From Streblospio benedicti (lineage: Eukaryota > Annelida > Polychaeta > Spionida > Spionidae): DNA of 64,000 nucleotides. Of this stretch, positions 12,725 through 24,019 are shown piece after piece. The position numbers and the translations under genes are program-made. The stretch lies in NCBI GenBank assembly GCA_019095985.1, contig CM032660.1, positions 33,597,556 to 33,661,555 on the forward strand, in the 5' to 3' direction. Positions within the stretch are counted from its first letter, which is position 1. Every line of letters starts with the position of its first letter. A model generated the notes under the pieces. The model searched no databases. It saw only the letters and a list, made by a program, of their open reading frames with translations, and had not been told where the DNA came from.

Positions 12725-13662
12725 CGGGGGATTATGAAGTTATTCCGGACAATGTCTGTATAACTGGCTGGAGGATTATTGTAGTGGATTTAAAGTGATT
12801 GAACAATGTAACATTTCTTGGATTTAACTGTGAGTATCAATACGGATATTCATCTCTACTATTAATGAACCAGTTTAACATTTCTTTCTCTGGATAGTTT
12901 ATTTGAACAATCAATGGAGCTTTCACCCAATGGGCTTTATCATGCAGAAAATAATGAAGTGCTAAACTTGGATATTCATGTGGATATCTTTTTATCTACT
13001 AGAAGAGCTGGTCTGTGTTTTACATAATGTAGAAATGCTGTAAAAAGAGCGTCTAAAGATAGGCATTTATCACTTCGCAACTTGCCTGCTCTTTATGTTA
13101 GTTTAATGTAATGAAGGCCGCCCTAGGTCAGAACAACTGCACAGATTTCAAGGATGTATGGAGACAGTAAGAACATTATAATTATCAGAAGGGGTAGTAT
13201 ATGCAGTCTGGTAAAAAAGTTTTCACCACTATAACAGTGCCATAATTGTTAGCAGGACTGGAAAAACGTTCTCATGTCTTGTTTAAATGATCCTTATGAT
13301 GTACTCAAGACATTGCAGGGCTCAACCCAGTAAACTCTAAAATACAAAAAATGTACATTGCTGACTTTTGCCCATTAGCTTATGCGTAGTATTGTGTAGG
13401 TGGGCGTAATTGCGGTCTGCGGGAATATATTTCACACTGCACATACATTCAATATATACTCTTTTAATAGCTGTGAGATATAATGATGATTGCAGTGAAC
13501 AGGCTATTGTATGCGATTATGCAGCACTGATCGAACATGGGGAAGGTTCTCACGTACAGAATGGGGCTGTCTCAATGGCAGCCAGAGGTTATCAGGGACA
13601 GAATAAACATTGGGGACATGGATCATGCAATTATAATAAGCACACTATGGATTAGTGTAAAC

Positions 13663-13853
13663 TACAGCAGAACGTCTTACCAAGACCACCTCTATGCCGA
13701 GACCACGTCTCTAGTACTAGCCAGAAAAGATAGTGAGACGAAAATTTGCATGGTCACAAACATTCGTAAAGGACGTCCATAAAGAGACCTCGTCTCTATT
13801 GAGATCTCTTAATCCAGAGTTCATGTCTGTCTGAATATAGAGGGTCTACTGTA
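13663..13853. mobile_element. pogo-like MITE
   Basis: Starts tacagcagaacgtctt and ends agagggtctactgta; the inside repeats the 'gaccacctct' and 'gagacc' words of this MITE family. The ends match the element at 14083-14254, with more mismatches. Confidence 0.55.
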
Positions 13854-14082
13854 ATTATGATGTGTAGAGCAAAATGTATTGTAACTATAGGGTTATTATG
13901 GCATTATTAGTTCTAATAGTTTCTAATGCATCGTTAGTGTGGTGTTATACTTCAAAGGAGGCAAGTTTGAATAGTGCACGCCTGTGTATATGTATGTATT
14001 GTACGCAGCCTTATTATTGCTTTAATGGACAAGCACTTATTGTTTCAATATGCTCATTAGTGGCTGTTTTGTAATTAGTGAA

Positions 14083-14254
14083 TGCAGTGGAACCTCCCAT
14101 TGAGACCGCCTCTCTATTGAGACCATTGTCCTAAATCTTCTATTGATTGTACAAAACATCATATAGTGACCTACATATCATGAGACTATCTCTCTATTGA
14201 GACCACGTGAGGAGATTCCTTGCTGGGTGGTCCTAATAGAGAGGTTCTACTGCA
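14083..14254. mobile_element. Complete pogo-like MITE, 172 bp
   Basis: Best-preserved member of the dominant small repeat family here. Ends are tgcagtggaacctc and gaggttctactgca, inverted with one mismatch. Internal inverted words 'gaccgcctctctattgagacc' type repeats mirror 'ggtcctaatagagag'. TA (here TG/CA-decayed) flanking the CAGTRGAACCTC ends fits pogo/Tigger-type non-autonomous elements. Confidence 0.7.
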
Positions 14255-15654
14255 TTCACATTCTGAAGTATTCACAACTGTGAACTACAGGTTATTGCGA
14301 TTTCAATGGTATTGCGCATTTATGTGCATTGCGGTCTAATGTCTCTTGGAGAGCTGGCAATACTATTTTGTAGACACAGATATTGAATGGTCAATGGTCA
14401 ATAAACTTGCAAACCATGCACCTTCTCATATAGATGAGTCACACGCATCTTTGACATGTTATGTAGTCGATTTAGTCACGTGGCGGGGAATATACATGTT
14501 TAGGGTTGTGAACTAGGTCTGTCGTGGTATACATATATACATATATGCTTGCGAAAGAGAAATAAAAATCCTATATGTTGCCAGGACGCACCCCCACAAA
14601 TTTCCCACCAAACTACATTCTTTTAATCGGCTTTTCGAAAGGCAAAAGGTCCGCTATTGAGGTACAAACGCATAAGATCCCTCAAGTGCACCCCCCCCCC
14701 CCCCACATATACACACAAGAAAGCTAGATCTGACAGTGAGAGAGAGAAGGTTATAAATGAAATCCAAGTACTGGGAATTTACATAAAACTAATGACAAAG
14801 TTTTCACACAATGTGGAGGAATGTTGTTGTCAGAGCGAAGAGGCTCGCTCATGTGAAATACAAACAGCAGTGTGTACTTTAGATCCGATGTGGGCAAACT
14901 TCTAAATACAAGTTAGCGTGTGACATTCCTTGAGTGTGTAAAGGCTCTAAATCAGTGGCACAGTCGTAAAGATCACCTCTTAACACTACATTACGGGAAA
15001 TTCAGTTTGTTTTTCATCTAAATGGTACTTTTGTGAAGTTGTGAGATTGTAGTTGAATGAGTAGAGCTTGGTTTCACTAAATATCCTTGTAATGGTGGGA
15101 AACTAGAACTGAATTAGGATGAAACGATGGTTCTGCCTTTTCACGTTGTAGAGAGACAATTTGACAATGAAAACTATCGTAAAACCACGACTGACACGAT
15201 TAATACACAAGTTACATAGCACCTCCAAGGTCTGCGACTGTGGCTCAATAGTGGTCTCAATAGAAAGAGGGTCTATTTACAGAGGTTCATGACTGTGAAA
15301 GTTGTTCTTATTATAGCAAACGTGTACTGTGCTGTTTATCCTGTATGGATCTTAAAGTTTCACTTCTGTACTGTATGTTATTAATAAAGACCCGTTTTGA
15401 TCATCCAAAATAAAAAAATAAACTGTCTATAAAAGCAGCTTTAATTCTACTATAATATAAATGTATTTGTATATTGTAGTACTATCATGGCTGTACTTAT
15501 TACATATACTATTTTATTTTCATTTAATATACTGAGGATGTGTCCCTGACACGAATTATACCCAATAAATCTTTGAGTTAAGATAATGTCTATGTAAACT
15601 GTCTTAATTTCTTAAATCTAAATTTCGGAATAACATAAATGTAAATGTGAATGT

Positions 15655-15860
15655 AAATGTGTTGGTTTATACTCCTGATCCCAGTCTGCCTCTCACGACT
15701 TTACAATTTACACCAGGGCATTGGTCCACTTATTGATCATCACGTGATCATTTCTCATATACTTGCATCGGCAGCACATTCAGCGCACAATGCAAATCAC
15801 TCACAAATCACTCACCCACTCTTTCAACCCAATGACTTGTACCTAATTAACGCGTGGGCG
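15655..15860 (-). mobile_element. 5'-truncated SINE with (acattt)n tail
   Basis: Minus-strand reading: attaggtacaagtcattggg, then gcattgtgcgctgaatgtgc and ccctggtgtaaattgtaaag, matching the second half of the SINE at 9842-10160. It ends in acatttacattcacattt, a simple-repeat tail. The tRNA-like head is missing. Confidence 0.7.
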
Positions 15861-16293
15861 CCAAGGCCCCTTTTTCAAAATTGCTCCTATTTTGGAGGTG
15901 GTTTCTAGATTTATGGGCATGGTGTCTGTATTGATTGATGCAGGCGTGAATTAGCTTTTGCACTGTGTCGGGAGTGAGATTCGTGCCCGTGTGACTGCAG
16001 CACCCGATCACTACATAATTGATACAGCTCCGCACAGATCAATGGCAAAGTGGCTCACTCAGGCCTGACAGTTATGTACAATACACTAAACAGGGCCTGT
16101 CTCTGGTGCTAATGTAACGTTACATGGGATGAACTATACGGGCTATTGGCATAGAGGGTTCGTTCTCTAAGTATATTATGTGTAACCAATTGTGTCAACA
16201 TGCGTGTGTGATACACTTCAGTGAACACTGCTACAAGTACTGTGAGATAGGATCATTAACACCCTCAGTTGGAATGACACAGTTTTTAGCTGT

Positions 16294-16385
16294 GCCAGGA
16301 TGGCTGAGTGCTCTAATGCGCATGCTGCCTTAACTGCTTTGTGAATTCAGTGGGAGTGGTATAGGGTTCGACTACCGGCAGAGGT
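16294..16385 (+). repeat. tRNA-Leu/Ser-like block, probably a SINE head or tRNA relic
   Basis: gccaggatggctgagtgctc resembles the acceptor and D arm (A box) of class II tRNAs, and agggttcgactaccggc contains a B box about 55 bases later, the spacing of a tRNA with a long variable arm. The acceptor and T stems do not pair well and no clean anticodon arm is visible, so a functional tRNA is unlikely. Confidence 0.4.
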
Positions 16386-17222
16386 TATGGGATGTATAGG
16401 CATATAGACCTGCAAAAGAATCTTCCATACATCTCTATAAAAATACAATGGTCTGTTGGATCTGGACTAACTGTCTGTTCACTTTGGTTTCAGGTGATGA
16501 TCCCAGCTGCAAGTCATATCCACGAGAGTAGGGTCTGCCAACCACAGGCACTTACGTTAAAAAGCACGTACGACTTGGAGTGGTCCGTATGTTAAAGAGT
16601 GACGATTCTTCAGCCACAGTGTTGGATTTAGGGCTGTGTGTAAGATAAAGACGTTAGATGTGTAAGTTTGGATAAGCTAAACTGTACAGAGTTTTCTCCA
16701 TATTGGAGTCACAGACACAAAAGGTGATCTCAGAAGCACGGGATATACAATCAGTAGTAAAGGTAATACTTGATATACTTAAGCATGCTATACAACTGAT
16801 TGGTTTAAGACACACGATATGTGACTAGGAAATATGGGATATTTATTGCAACTCTTATCTTCAAGATATTGATGAATTACTTGGATATATTACAAAACAA
16901 TTGGATGTGTCTTTGAGTGTGAGTTTGAATTTGCTTTTATATCAACAAAATATCACAAAATCCGATTTAGGATATATACGGTAAGGTCTATAAGTCTGAA
17001 GCCTAGCATACAGATACACTCATAAATTCATATAAATAAACGTTTATCACAGCCTCAAGGATACAGAAAAACAACGCAAACTAGTGCACTTTAAAGTGTT
17101 AATTTGCATATGCTACTTGGAAACACAGGATAAATCTTTATAATCACCCATAAATCTCTACCAAACAAGTGTGCTCAGGATACCAGCTACTAGGATAACA
17201 CCCCCTCCACCACCTACCCATC

Positions 17223-17545
17223 ATGCCCTCTCTCCGTCTCCTGCCCTCCCCGCGAGGTGCAGCCCTGCCCGGGGTGGGACCGCTCCGCCAGCAGGTCGCC
17301 TGCCTACTGACCACGCTGGTCACTGTGTGGGTGACTGCGGTGCTGACCGGCGGTCAAACACTGACCGTCTCAGCGCAGACGGTCAGCGGTCACTCCGCGG
17401 AGGCAGCGGGGAACACCACGATGGCAGGAGGCGGGAGCGGGGGAGGGTCACTGCTAGACCGGATGATCAAGGAGAAGGGCGGAGGCGGCCGGGCCGGGGA
17501 GGCAGTGGAAGTGCCGTACTTCATCGCTGGAACAGCTTTCCCATG
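17223..17545 (+). CDS. First coding exon of an unrecognised membrane or secreted protein (partial)
   Basis: ATG at 17223 opens 107 codons plus two bases, closed by a strong donor (atg|gtgagt, phase 2). The exon is GC-rich, unlike its AT-rich surroundings. Residues 1-22 are basic and proline-rich, residues about 24-43 (VACLLTTLVTVWVTAVLTGG) form a hydrophobic segment that could be a late signal peptide or a signal anchor, followed by a Ser/Gly-rich linker and a possible N-glycosylation site (NTT). It ends VEVPYFIAGTAFPW. No family was recognised. A matching phase-2 continuation exon was not found in the next kilobases; it may lie far downstream, with the TLR array inside the intron, or outside the window. 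Confidence 0.5.
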
Positions 17546-18698
17546 GTGAGTGCACTCTTGTAGCTTTTCCATGATATTTAATTTTAGTTATTCATATTTA
17601 GTTTCCTCCATATAAAAACACCTATACAGAATGCAACTCCTTTCCCTGCGTATCTTGGACTGACTCTAATAAACTGTGGTTTAAATACTAAGAATATCAT
17701 GCGCTAAGCTAAAGCATTTAAACTGTTGGCTGTTTCTGAGTGCAATGATGACAAATTTCAATAATAATCTTTTTAAATTATATTCTTGGGCATTGACAAA
17801 GGCTAGATTGGTTGTAATGTTGCATTGCTGAGTATTTGGAAAACTTGGCATCACCATTTATTTCATGTTTATCATGCTTATTATTCGATGCACAGCTTTT
17901 TCATGGTGAGTCGATTTAGCATTGTTTTTTATGTTGCATTTCTGATTGTTTGGTACCTTGGCATCCTAATTTATTTCAGACATCATTAATCAATACATAT
18001 GTTATTGAAATATATATTTTAACACTGATTATTCAATATATGTCCCGTTTGAAAGGGATTGCCGTAGTTAGACGATAGCACCTAGGAAGCATTGTCGTTT
18101 TTCCTGAATGTAAAGCTCTACAAGTGTACCATCTTTGTTAATACGGTCATTATAGTTGAAAATGGAAGCTGTCAAAAACATATTTAATTTATAAAAATAT
18201 ATGTCTTGTGACTTTGCATTGATTTTAGTAGAAATAAGCGTATGTAAACAAAACTAAACCACCAATCTTGGAGTTCCCCAGCACACAAACGCAATCACAC
18301 CCCCCACAAATGCGGCCTCAGGCTTTTTATTGCCTGTCACGTCACAAATGAAACTGTGATGATCCATCGGTTGCTGTCTCGTGATGAGGGATGGATGGGG
18401 GGCGGGGGTTGGGCGGGGGGTTCCCATGTTGTCTCTTCCGTGTGCCTGAGCAGGCGAGCGATGGCGCGTTCGGTATAATGGGTTCTCTGTCGCATTGATT
18501 GAATATTTTTGCAGTGTGTATCTGATTTGTTTAGGACTGTCAGAACCAGGACTTTTAAGGAAGAGACTGTCCCCACTCTTTACAAAACTGTCGTCTTCAA
18601 AGGCAGATCCAGACTCCCTTTTTTACCAGTAAAATGTAATTTTTGCGTTTCCGCGAGCTTTTGCGCAAAGGAGACCCATGAAATCCCATGCTCCTTTA

Positions 18699-18735
<37 letters not shown>

Positions 18736-20258
18736 ATCTTCCAGTGGTCTTTGATCGTATACACACCAGTTAAGATGTATCCATGAGCTTCGATCGTCTT
18801 CTTGGCACCTTTAATAGTAAACAGATCCACATACAGAAAACCCCGTCAATCCGAGCACGTGACGTGATCACGTGACCGCGCATCACAACACGTGTTCGTG
18901 TCACGTGACTGACGTCAACATTCACACGGCGGCGTACTGCAGGCTCGTCAAGCCCAGCTGTTATTATGCATGATTATTTGTTTGTCAGAATCGTCATGAT
19001 ATAAGCTAACAGGGACGTTGAGGATGCAATGCTATATACCCGTGATACATATGTATGAATATCTACGTGTATATAGGCCTATAGGTGTGGATTGAGCAAA
19101 AAGCTGTTTGATGATTAGTGTGTAATCAAACTAGTTTAAGTAATAAAAATGGCGTTTATCATACAGACCCCCGCACCACCTACACCCAGCCTGACACCAC
19201 CCAGCCTCATCCCCCGTCGCCCCCACATACTGCATGTCATCATGTACGTATTGGTGGTAGAAGAGCTCAAACACGTTTGACGGATTGGAAATAAAAACAA
19301 ATTACCCCCCCCCCCCCCCCCCCAGGTATATTTATGAACGCTCCCAATATTCATCCTGCGCTCATGAAGCAGAAGTGCACAGAGCCCATGACGTGCAGAC
19401 GTATAATAAGTCAACATCATGCTACAACAAGCAGAAGTTAGCAGACCTAGGTGAAACATGAATGTGCAGTATACAAACCACAGGCGGGAATGGCCTTGAA
19501 TGGCTTCAGGACAGCAGGTGGTGCAAGTTTAAAGTGGTCTGTTCAAGTGTGCTTTTGAGCACAGATATTTCACTATCAGGTAGACGTTAGGACTATATTA
19601 AGATTTTTTTTCATCAAATTATCAATTGTAATACAAATAACCCTACTGTTCAGTTTCTTAATAATTCTTTGACGTTATGTAATGCCATTCGTTATCTAAC
19701 AGAAATACTTAACAAACATGTATAAAATATGATTTAATGAAATGATCAAATATAATGTAGACTACTTATATTTAGCAATAATAGGACCATTTGAATCATT
19801 GGGAATGTAGCGACAAAAAATCACATTTCCTGAATAGACAATGCCATTTGTCTATTGAAGGAGTTGGTATACGGTTGCATTTGGGCCTGGGGATTTCCTA
19901 CCGTTCTTTGTTAAGCAAAAAGTCCACTTCCTTGGGAATTCTACCATAGCCTTATTTGGCATACATACATGAGAGCTGCAAACATAAATGGGATTAATAT
20001 TGGTATTTAAAGCACAGTCTACTGTAGTTCTTAAATAAAATGCTCGCACTTATATATGCACAATAAAATTACTCCAAAATTAAGTCTTTTTATCTAGAAT
20101 AAAACTCACTTGATATAGACCATTGTTAGATATATTTTCATTGCCAAGCCAGGATAAAATCTGTGATATTTGGATTGGATATTTCGATTTGAGAATTAAT
20201 CACATCTAAAACAGGTGAAACAATAAGTGCATTTTTTATTTATTTATCTCAGATCAAA
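17546..20258. other. Intron or intergenic region before the TLR array
   Basis: No supported exon. It holds a poly-A tract (18700-18731), a poly-C run (about 19305-19323) and an E-box/CRE cluster (18856-18917). The last 130 bases before 20259 resemble the upstream flank of TLR-D (shared ttggattgga and gaattaat words), marking the old promoter side of TLR-A. Confidence 0.45.
18856..18917. promoter_or_regulatory. Cluster of four CACGTG E-boxes and one CRE
   Basis: CACGTG occurs at 18856, 18869, 18889 and 18902, two of them in the extended form TCACGTGAC, and a perfect TGACGTCA follows at 18910-18917. CACGTG is bound by bHLH-Zip factors (USF, MITF/TFE, Myc/Max) and TCACGTGA is the core of lysosomal CLEAR elements. 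It lies 1.4 kb upstream of the TLR-A relic and 1.3 kb downstream of the 17.2-kb exon. Any role is inference. Confidence 0.45.
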
Positions 20259-22494
20259 ATGGCATTATGACGGGTTGGTGTATGCTTGCTTGGTCGTCAA
20301 TGGTGAAAATGGCAATTTTGACATGTAACATGATGGATAATCTGGATTTTCTATCTTAAGGAACTATATTTTTACCAAGAGAATGCATAAGTCCCCAGTC
20401 TGCATTTCCTAAACAATATCTGGATTTACTGGAAACATTAAGCTGGTGAAGAATCACAGCATGAAAATATCACAAACTCAGAAATAAGATTTTGCATTAT
20501 ATTCGGCTTTTCAAATCTGGGTTCAGACAATAAAGGCATTTCCCCATAGGTTGGAACTCAAAAGAACTGACTATGGCAAAACTGCATAGCTTGGAAACAT
20601 TTTCCTTCACGAATCCTGACATCAATTTGAGAAATTGAAAAAATAATGGATTTTCCGAATATCTGACATATAATAAGGCAAGAGCTTATCATATATTGGC
20701 CTTCATTGGGAAACAAATAATATTTTTTCAAGATATCATATATTTTATTTCCAAATGTCCAACATTTGTATCTATCATTTAATGATCTTACAGAATTGAA
20801 TGCAGACATATGGTTCACCAGCAATAAAACTTTTCAATTCTTACAATTAAAACATTTAGACTTTTCACGTAATAGGATTTCGCACATCAGCACGGGCTTC
20901 TTTGCTGCTGTTCCTAATCTTCAGGAGCTTCATATTGACGACAATCATCTCACCAAATTAACAGCAGATATGTTCTTGTTCAATGGAAAATTGGTCGCAT
21001 TAGACAAATTAACTATTGCATTCATTCAAAACAATAATATTTCTTTCATTGACCAAGCTGTGTTTACAACACTGTTACCGTCGGTTACATACCTTAATCT
21101 GGCGTTCAATCATCTGTCAACTGTAGCATTGAAAATCAACACACGCTCAGAAATAGAACTTCATAATAACCACTTGGAACATATCAAAATTGAATTTGGT
21201 CTCAAGGAAAATAAAAAACGACTGGAGTACTTGGGTCAAGATTATTTAATAAAACACATGGATTTCAGCAACAATCTGCTTAAAAGACTTCCAGGAGAAA
21301 TGCAAGAAATCAAGATATATAAGAAATTTTTCCCTGCAAAAGCATATCTCCATGGCAATCCTTGGTACTGTGATTGTGGTATTCGCTGGATGAAAACTTG
21401 GATTCATCAAAACACAGATTCAGAGGAAAGGGATTTAATTACGTGCGATGGACCATTCTTCAACAAAGGTGAACTAATGGCTACCCTCGATAACTCCCGA
21501 TTTATATGTGATAGCACAATAATCGGACCAACATCAGCAGTGCTTTCAATTGTATTCTTGGTATTTCTGGGGGTTCTAACATATAAATGGCGCTATCGCT
21601 GGAAGTTCTGGCTCTACAACAAGTATGGGTTCCATCCATTTGACAAGGATGAATGTGAGAACGAAGACAAGAGATTCGACGTGTTCCTGTCCTACAGTAA
21701 CGAGGAGAGTGAGTTTGCACGAGAGCTGATGGCCGACCTGGGCCGGGCCGGCTTCTGTGTCTGCTGCCACGAACTCGACTTCCAGGTGAGAACAGCTTCG
21801 GTTTATAGTGTGCAATGTGAGAAAGTTGTATACCTTTCAATGACCTAAACGTCAGTTAATTATTGTATTTATTATTCAGTTGTCCACCATAGAACTCCCA
21901 CAAAGAATGTACCCAAATCTTAGATGACATTTGACACATGAAATGTATCTAAGGATTGGTGACTTTGACTCGAAGTTTTTAGAATTGCTGTAAGAATATA
22001 TCAATTCATGTTGATTTAAATTCTATAGATGTATTAGAAGCCAATTTACACCAAAATATTGTTAGGAAAACAAAGTACAGTTCTTCTGTCCTCTGCTTTC
22101 AGGCTGGAACCTGCATCGGTGAGAACTTGGAGCGAGCGGTGCACTACAGCAAGAGGACGTTATGCATCGTGTCACGAGCGTTCATGCAGAGCACGTTCTG
22201 CATGCAGGAGTTTCCTGACGGCGCGATCCTTTGACTTCTCAACTCCGCAGGAACCGGCTGATCGTGGTGGTGCTGTACGAAGATGTGCCTGAGCATGAGC
22301 TCCACGAGGAGATCCGCCTGTACATCAGCAGCTTCACCTACCTGAGGGAGGACGCCGCCTTCTTCATGGCACGTCTCATGTACGCGTGCTGCCCCAGGTC
22401 AGGATCGGCGACCTGGATGACGACACACAGGCCGCTACTCAGTGACCAGCGGCTTGAACGCTATGGGGCAAACAGACAGATTCAAAGAGTGTAG
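20259..22494 (+). pseudogene. TLR-A: decayed class I Toll-like receptor
   Basis: An old start (ATG GCA TTA TGA at 20259) aligns with the signal peptides of TLR-C and TLR-D but stops at codon 4, and 20300-20750 is decayed LRR sequence. From 20766 to 21785 the frame is open for 340 codons: about six class I LRRs (for example LYLSFNDLTEL), an LRRCT (NPWYCDCGIRWMKTWI), a membrane helix (about TSAVLSIVFLVFLGVLTYKW) and the first half of the TIR (FDVFLSYSNEESEF to CCHELDFQ), then a GTGAGA donor. Exon 2 begins at 22103 after ctttcag and encodes AGTCIGENLERAVHYSKR, but several small insertions relative to TLR-B (around 22211, 22245, 22270 and 22386) destroy the frame. Its intron and exon 2 are close to TLR-B, although its ectodomain is class I. 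It cannot make a full receptor. Confidence 0.8.
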
Positions 22495-23920
22495 GTGGCA
22501 ACATTTTATGTTGTAAATTAGATTTTGTCCAGCTGTTATTTCATCAAAATGGAACAAGTTCTTGAGGCTTTCATTTCAGTAGATATAAGATATCTGTGGT
22601 AGATGTACATTACTTTTACTCGACTATGGAGAACTATTTTTGTTTGGATATTTAGTTCATAAAACAGCTATATAAACATATTGGCAGAACTATATTACTA
22701 ATTGTAAATGTTGCTTTTCTGCAAGTTTATGTTTTTGTGCACATTTTGTCCTAATAGATGAGGGCAATGTGCATATGTATTTAACTAATTTGCACATGTG
22801 CACACAATTTATTCAGTGAATGTACTAGATGTTTTCAAAGAAAAGGTCAGAGTAAAGTCCATTGTGATGCTTCTACAGACAAAATTATTACATCATAGTT
22901 TACAATTTATACTTAAGTAGTTTATAAAAATGTGTATATGTTTCATTAAGTACATATAGTTGAATTGAATGAATATCTGTACAAAAATGAACTTTCCTCT
23001 AATCGTGTACGTGCGAACAGGCATGTTCAGTGTGGTGTGATAGCTTTTAAATTTGTTCAAATGTAAATATATTGCTTAATTCATTGGGATGCTATATTTA
23101 AAAAGTTTGAAAAATTACAAATCTCCATTATGGAAAATGATGGAAACTATCATTCATTGCATTATATATTTTATGTGTTGATGTTGTCTTATTCAATNNN
23201 NNNNNNNNNNNNNNNNNNNNNNNNNNNNNNNNNNNNNNNNNNNNNNNNNNNNNNNNNNNNNNNNNNNNNNNNNNNNNNNNNNNNNNNNNNNNNNNNNCAT
23301 ATGTATAAAATATAATTCAATGACATGTTAAAATATAATTGAGACTACTTATGAATATTAATATTACTTATAATATAATAGACAAAAAATACAAAGAGAA
23401 AACAAAACTAACTTTCTGAATCATCCCACACATACAATTTCTGTGCTTTTCATATGCCCATGCTATCCAAAAGTAAACAGCTGACACCCCGTAACAATTG
23501 ACTGTCACCTTCGCCAAACAGTCTCGGCTGGGTGAGTCATGCGGTTGCCTATAACATTGGCCTTCCCTAAAGAAAGTATGGTGCATTTTCGCTTTTAATT
23601 TGAAATGCTGTGCTCTGTCTAGTGTGTCAATATACAATTGGATACGTACTGCACTTCTTGTTATAAAAGTATTGGATGATCACGTGACCATATATTGTCT
23701 TTGTTGGAATAATTACTTAATCCAAAGGAAAATAACTTGTTATCGTCACATGCCAGGGTAATGTAACCTAGAAGAATACTAACTCTCTCCTATGAATCAT
23801 TTATAGATCATTGTGTACAGTACATTATTTATCAGTTTAATGGATTCATTTCATGCTTCTGCTTGGATTGGTCAATAATATGTGAGAAATTCGGCACAAC
23901 GTAACTTCATGTAGTAAATG
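22495..23920. other. 3' flank of TLR-A, an assembly gap and spacer
   Basis: 22495 to about 23004 follows the TLR-B 3' flank closely. At about 23004-23030 the sequence switches to TLR-C-type sequence beginning in its last codons (tggtgtgatagctttt), which continues to the gap. 23198-23297 is exactly 100 N, a placeholder of unknown true size. No gene was seen in the remainder. Confidence 0.7.
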
Positions 23921-24019
23921 TGATGGACAGCAATCTAGTGGATTAAGTGCATGATTCAAGTGGATCATTTTCTGTCGATGTTCATACATTATTGAAATTT
24001 TAAAAAATCCCTATCCAAC
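23921..24019 (+). promoter_or_regulatory. Upstream block of TLR-B conserved with TLR-E
   Basis: tggacagcaatctagtgg and gattaagt, about 90 bases before the ATG, are matched on the other strand at 51822-51849 upstream of TLR-E, and wider similarity (attcggcac, taacttcatg, ttcatttcatgct) runs back to about 23830. The conserved block ends in ccaacATGGCGGATG at both genes. Either a retained promoter/5'UTR or simply recent duplication. Confidence 0.4.

Larger units (their letters stand above)
7138..17222. other. Gene-poor intergenic region with scattered repeats
   Basis: No coding exon could be supported over 10 kb; the open frames are short, without recognisable domains or splice context. What can be seen: partial pogo-like MITE relics (about 7950-8020, 8335-8410, 11795-11930, 12430-12480, 15235-15300), SINEs at 8730-9010, 9842-10160 and 15655-15860, a tRNA-like block at 16294-16385, a CGG run at 12695-12724, and poly-C, poly-T and CT-rich microsatellites. 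Confidence 0.5.

Noticed and set aside
16294-16385. Functional tRNA-Leu or tRNA-Ser gene
   Set aside because: A and B boxes are present but the acceptor and anticodon stems do not form.
21502-21840. Antisense open frames across the TIR exons (also at 25415, 29074, 37613, 48031)
   Set aside because: They recur wherever the GC-rich TIR exon occurs and mirror its codons; no independent splice or start evidence.
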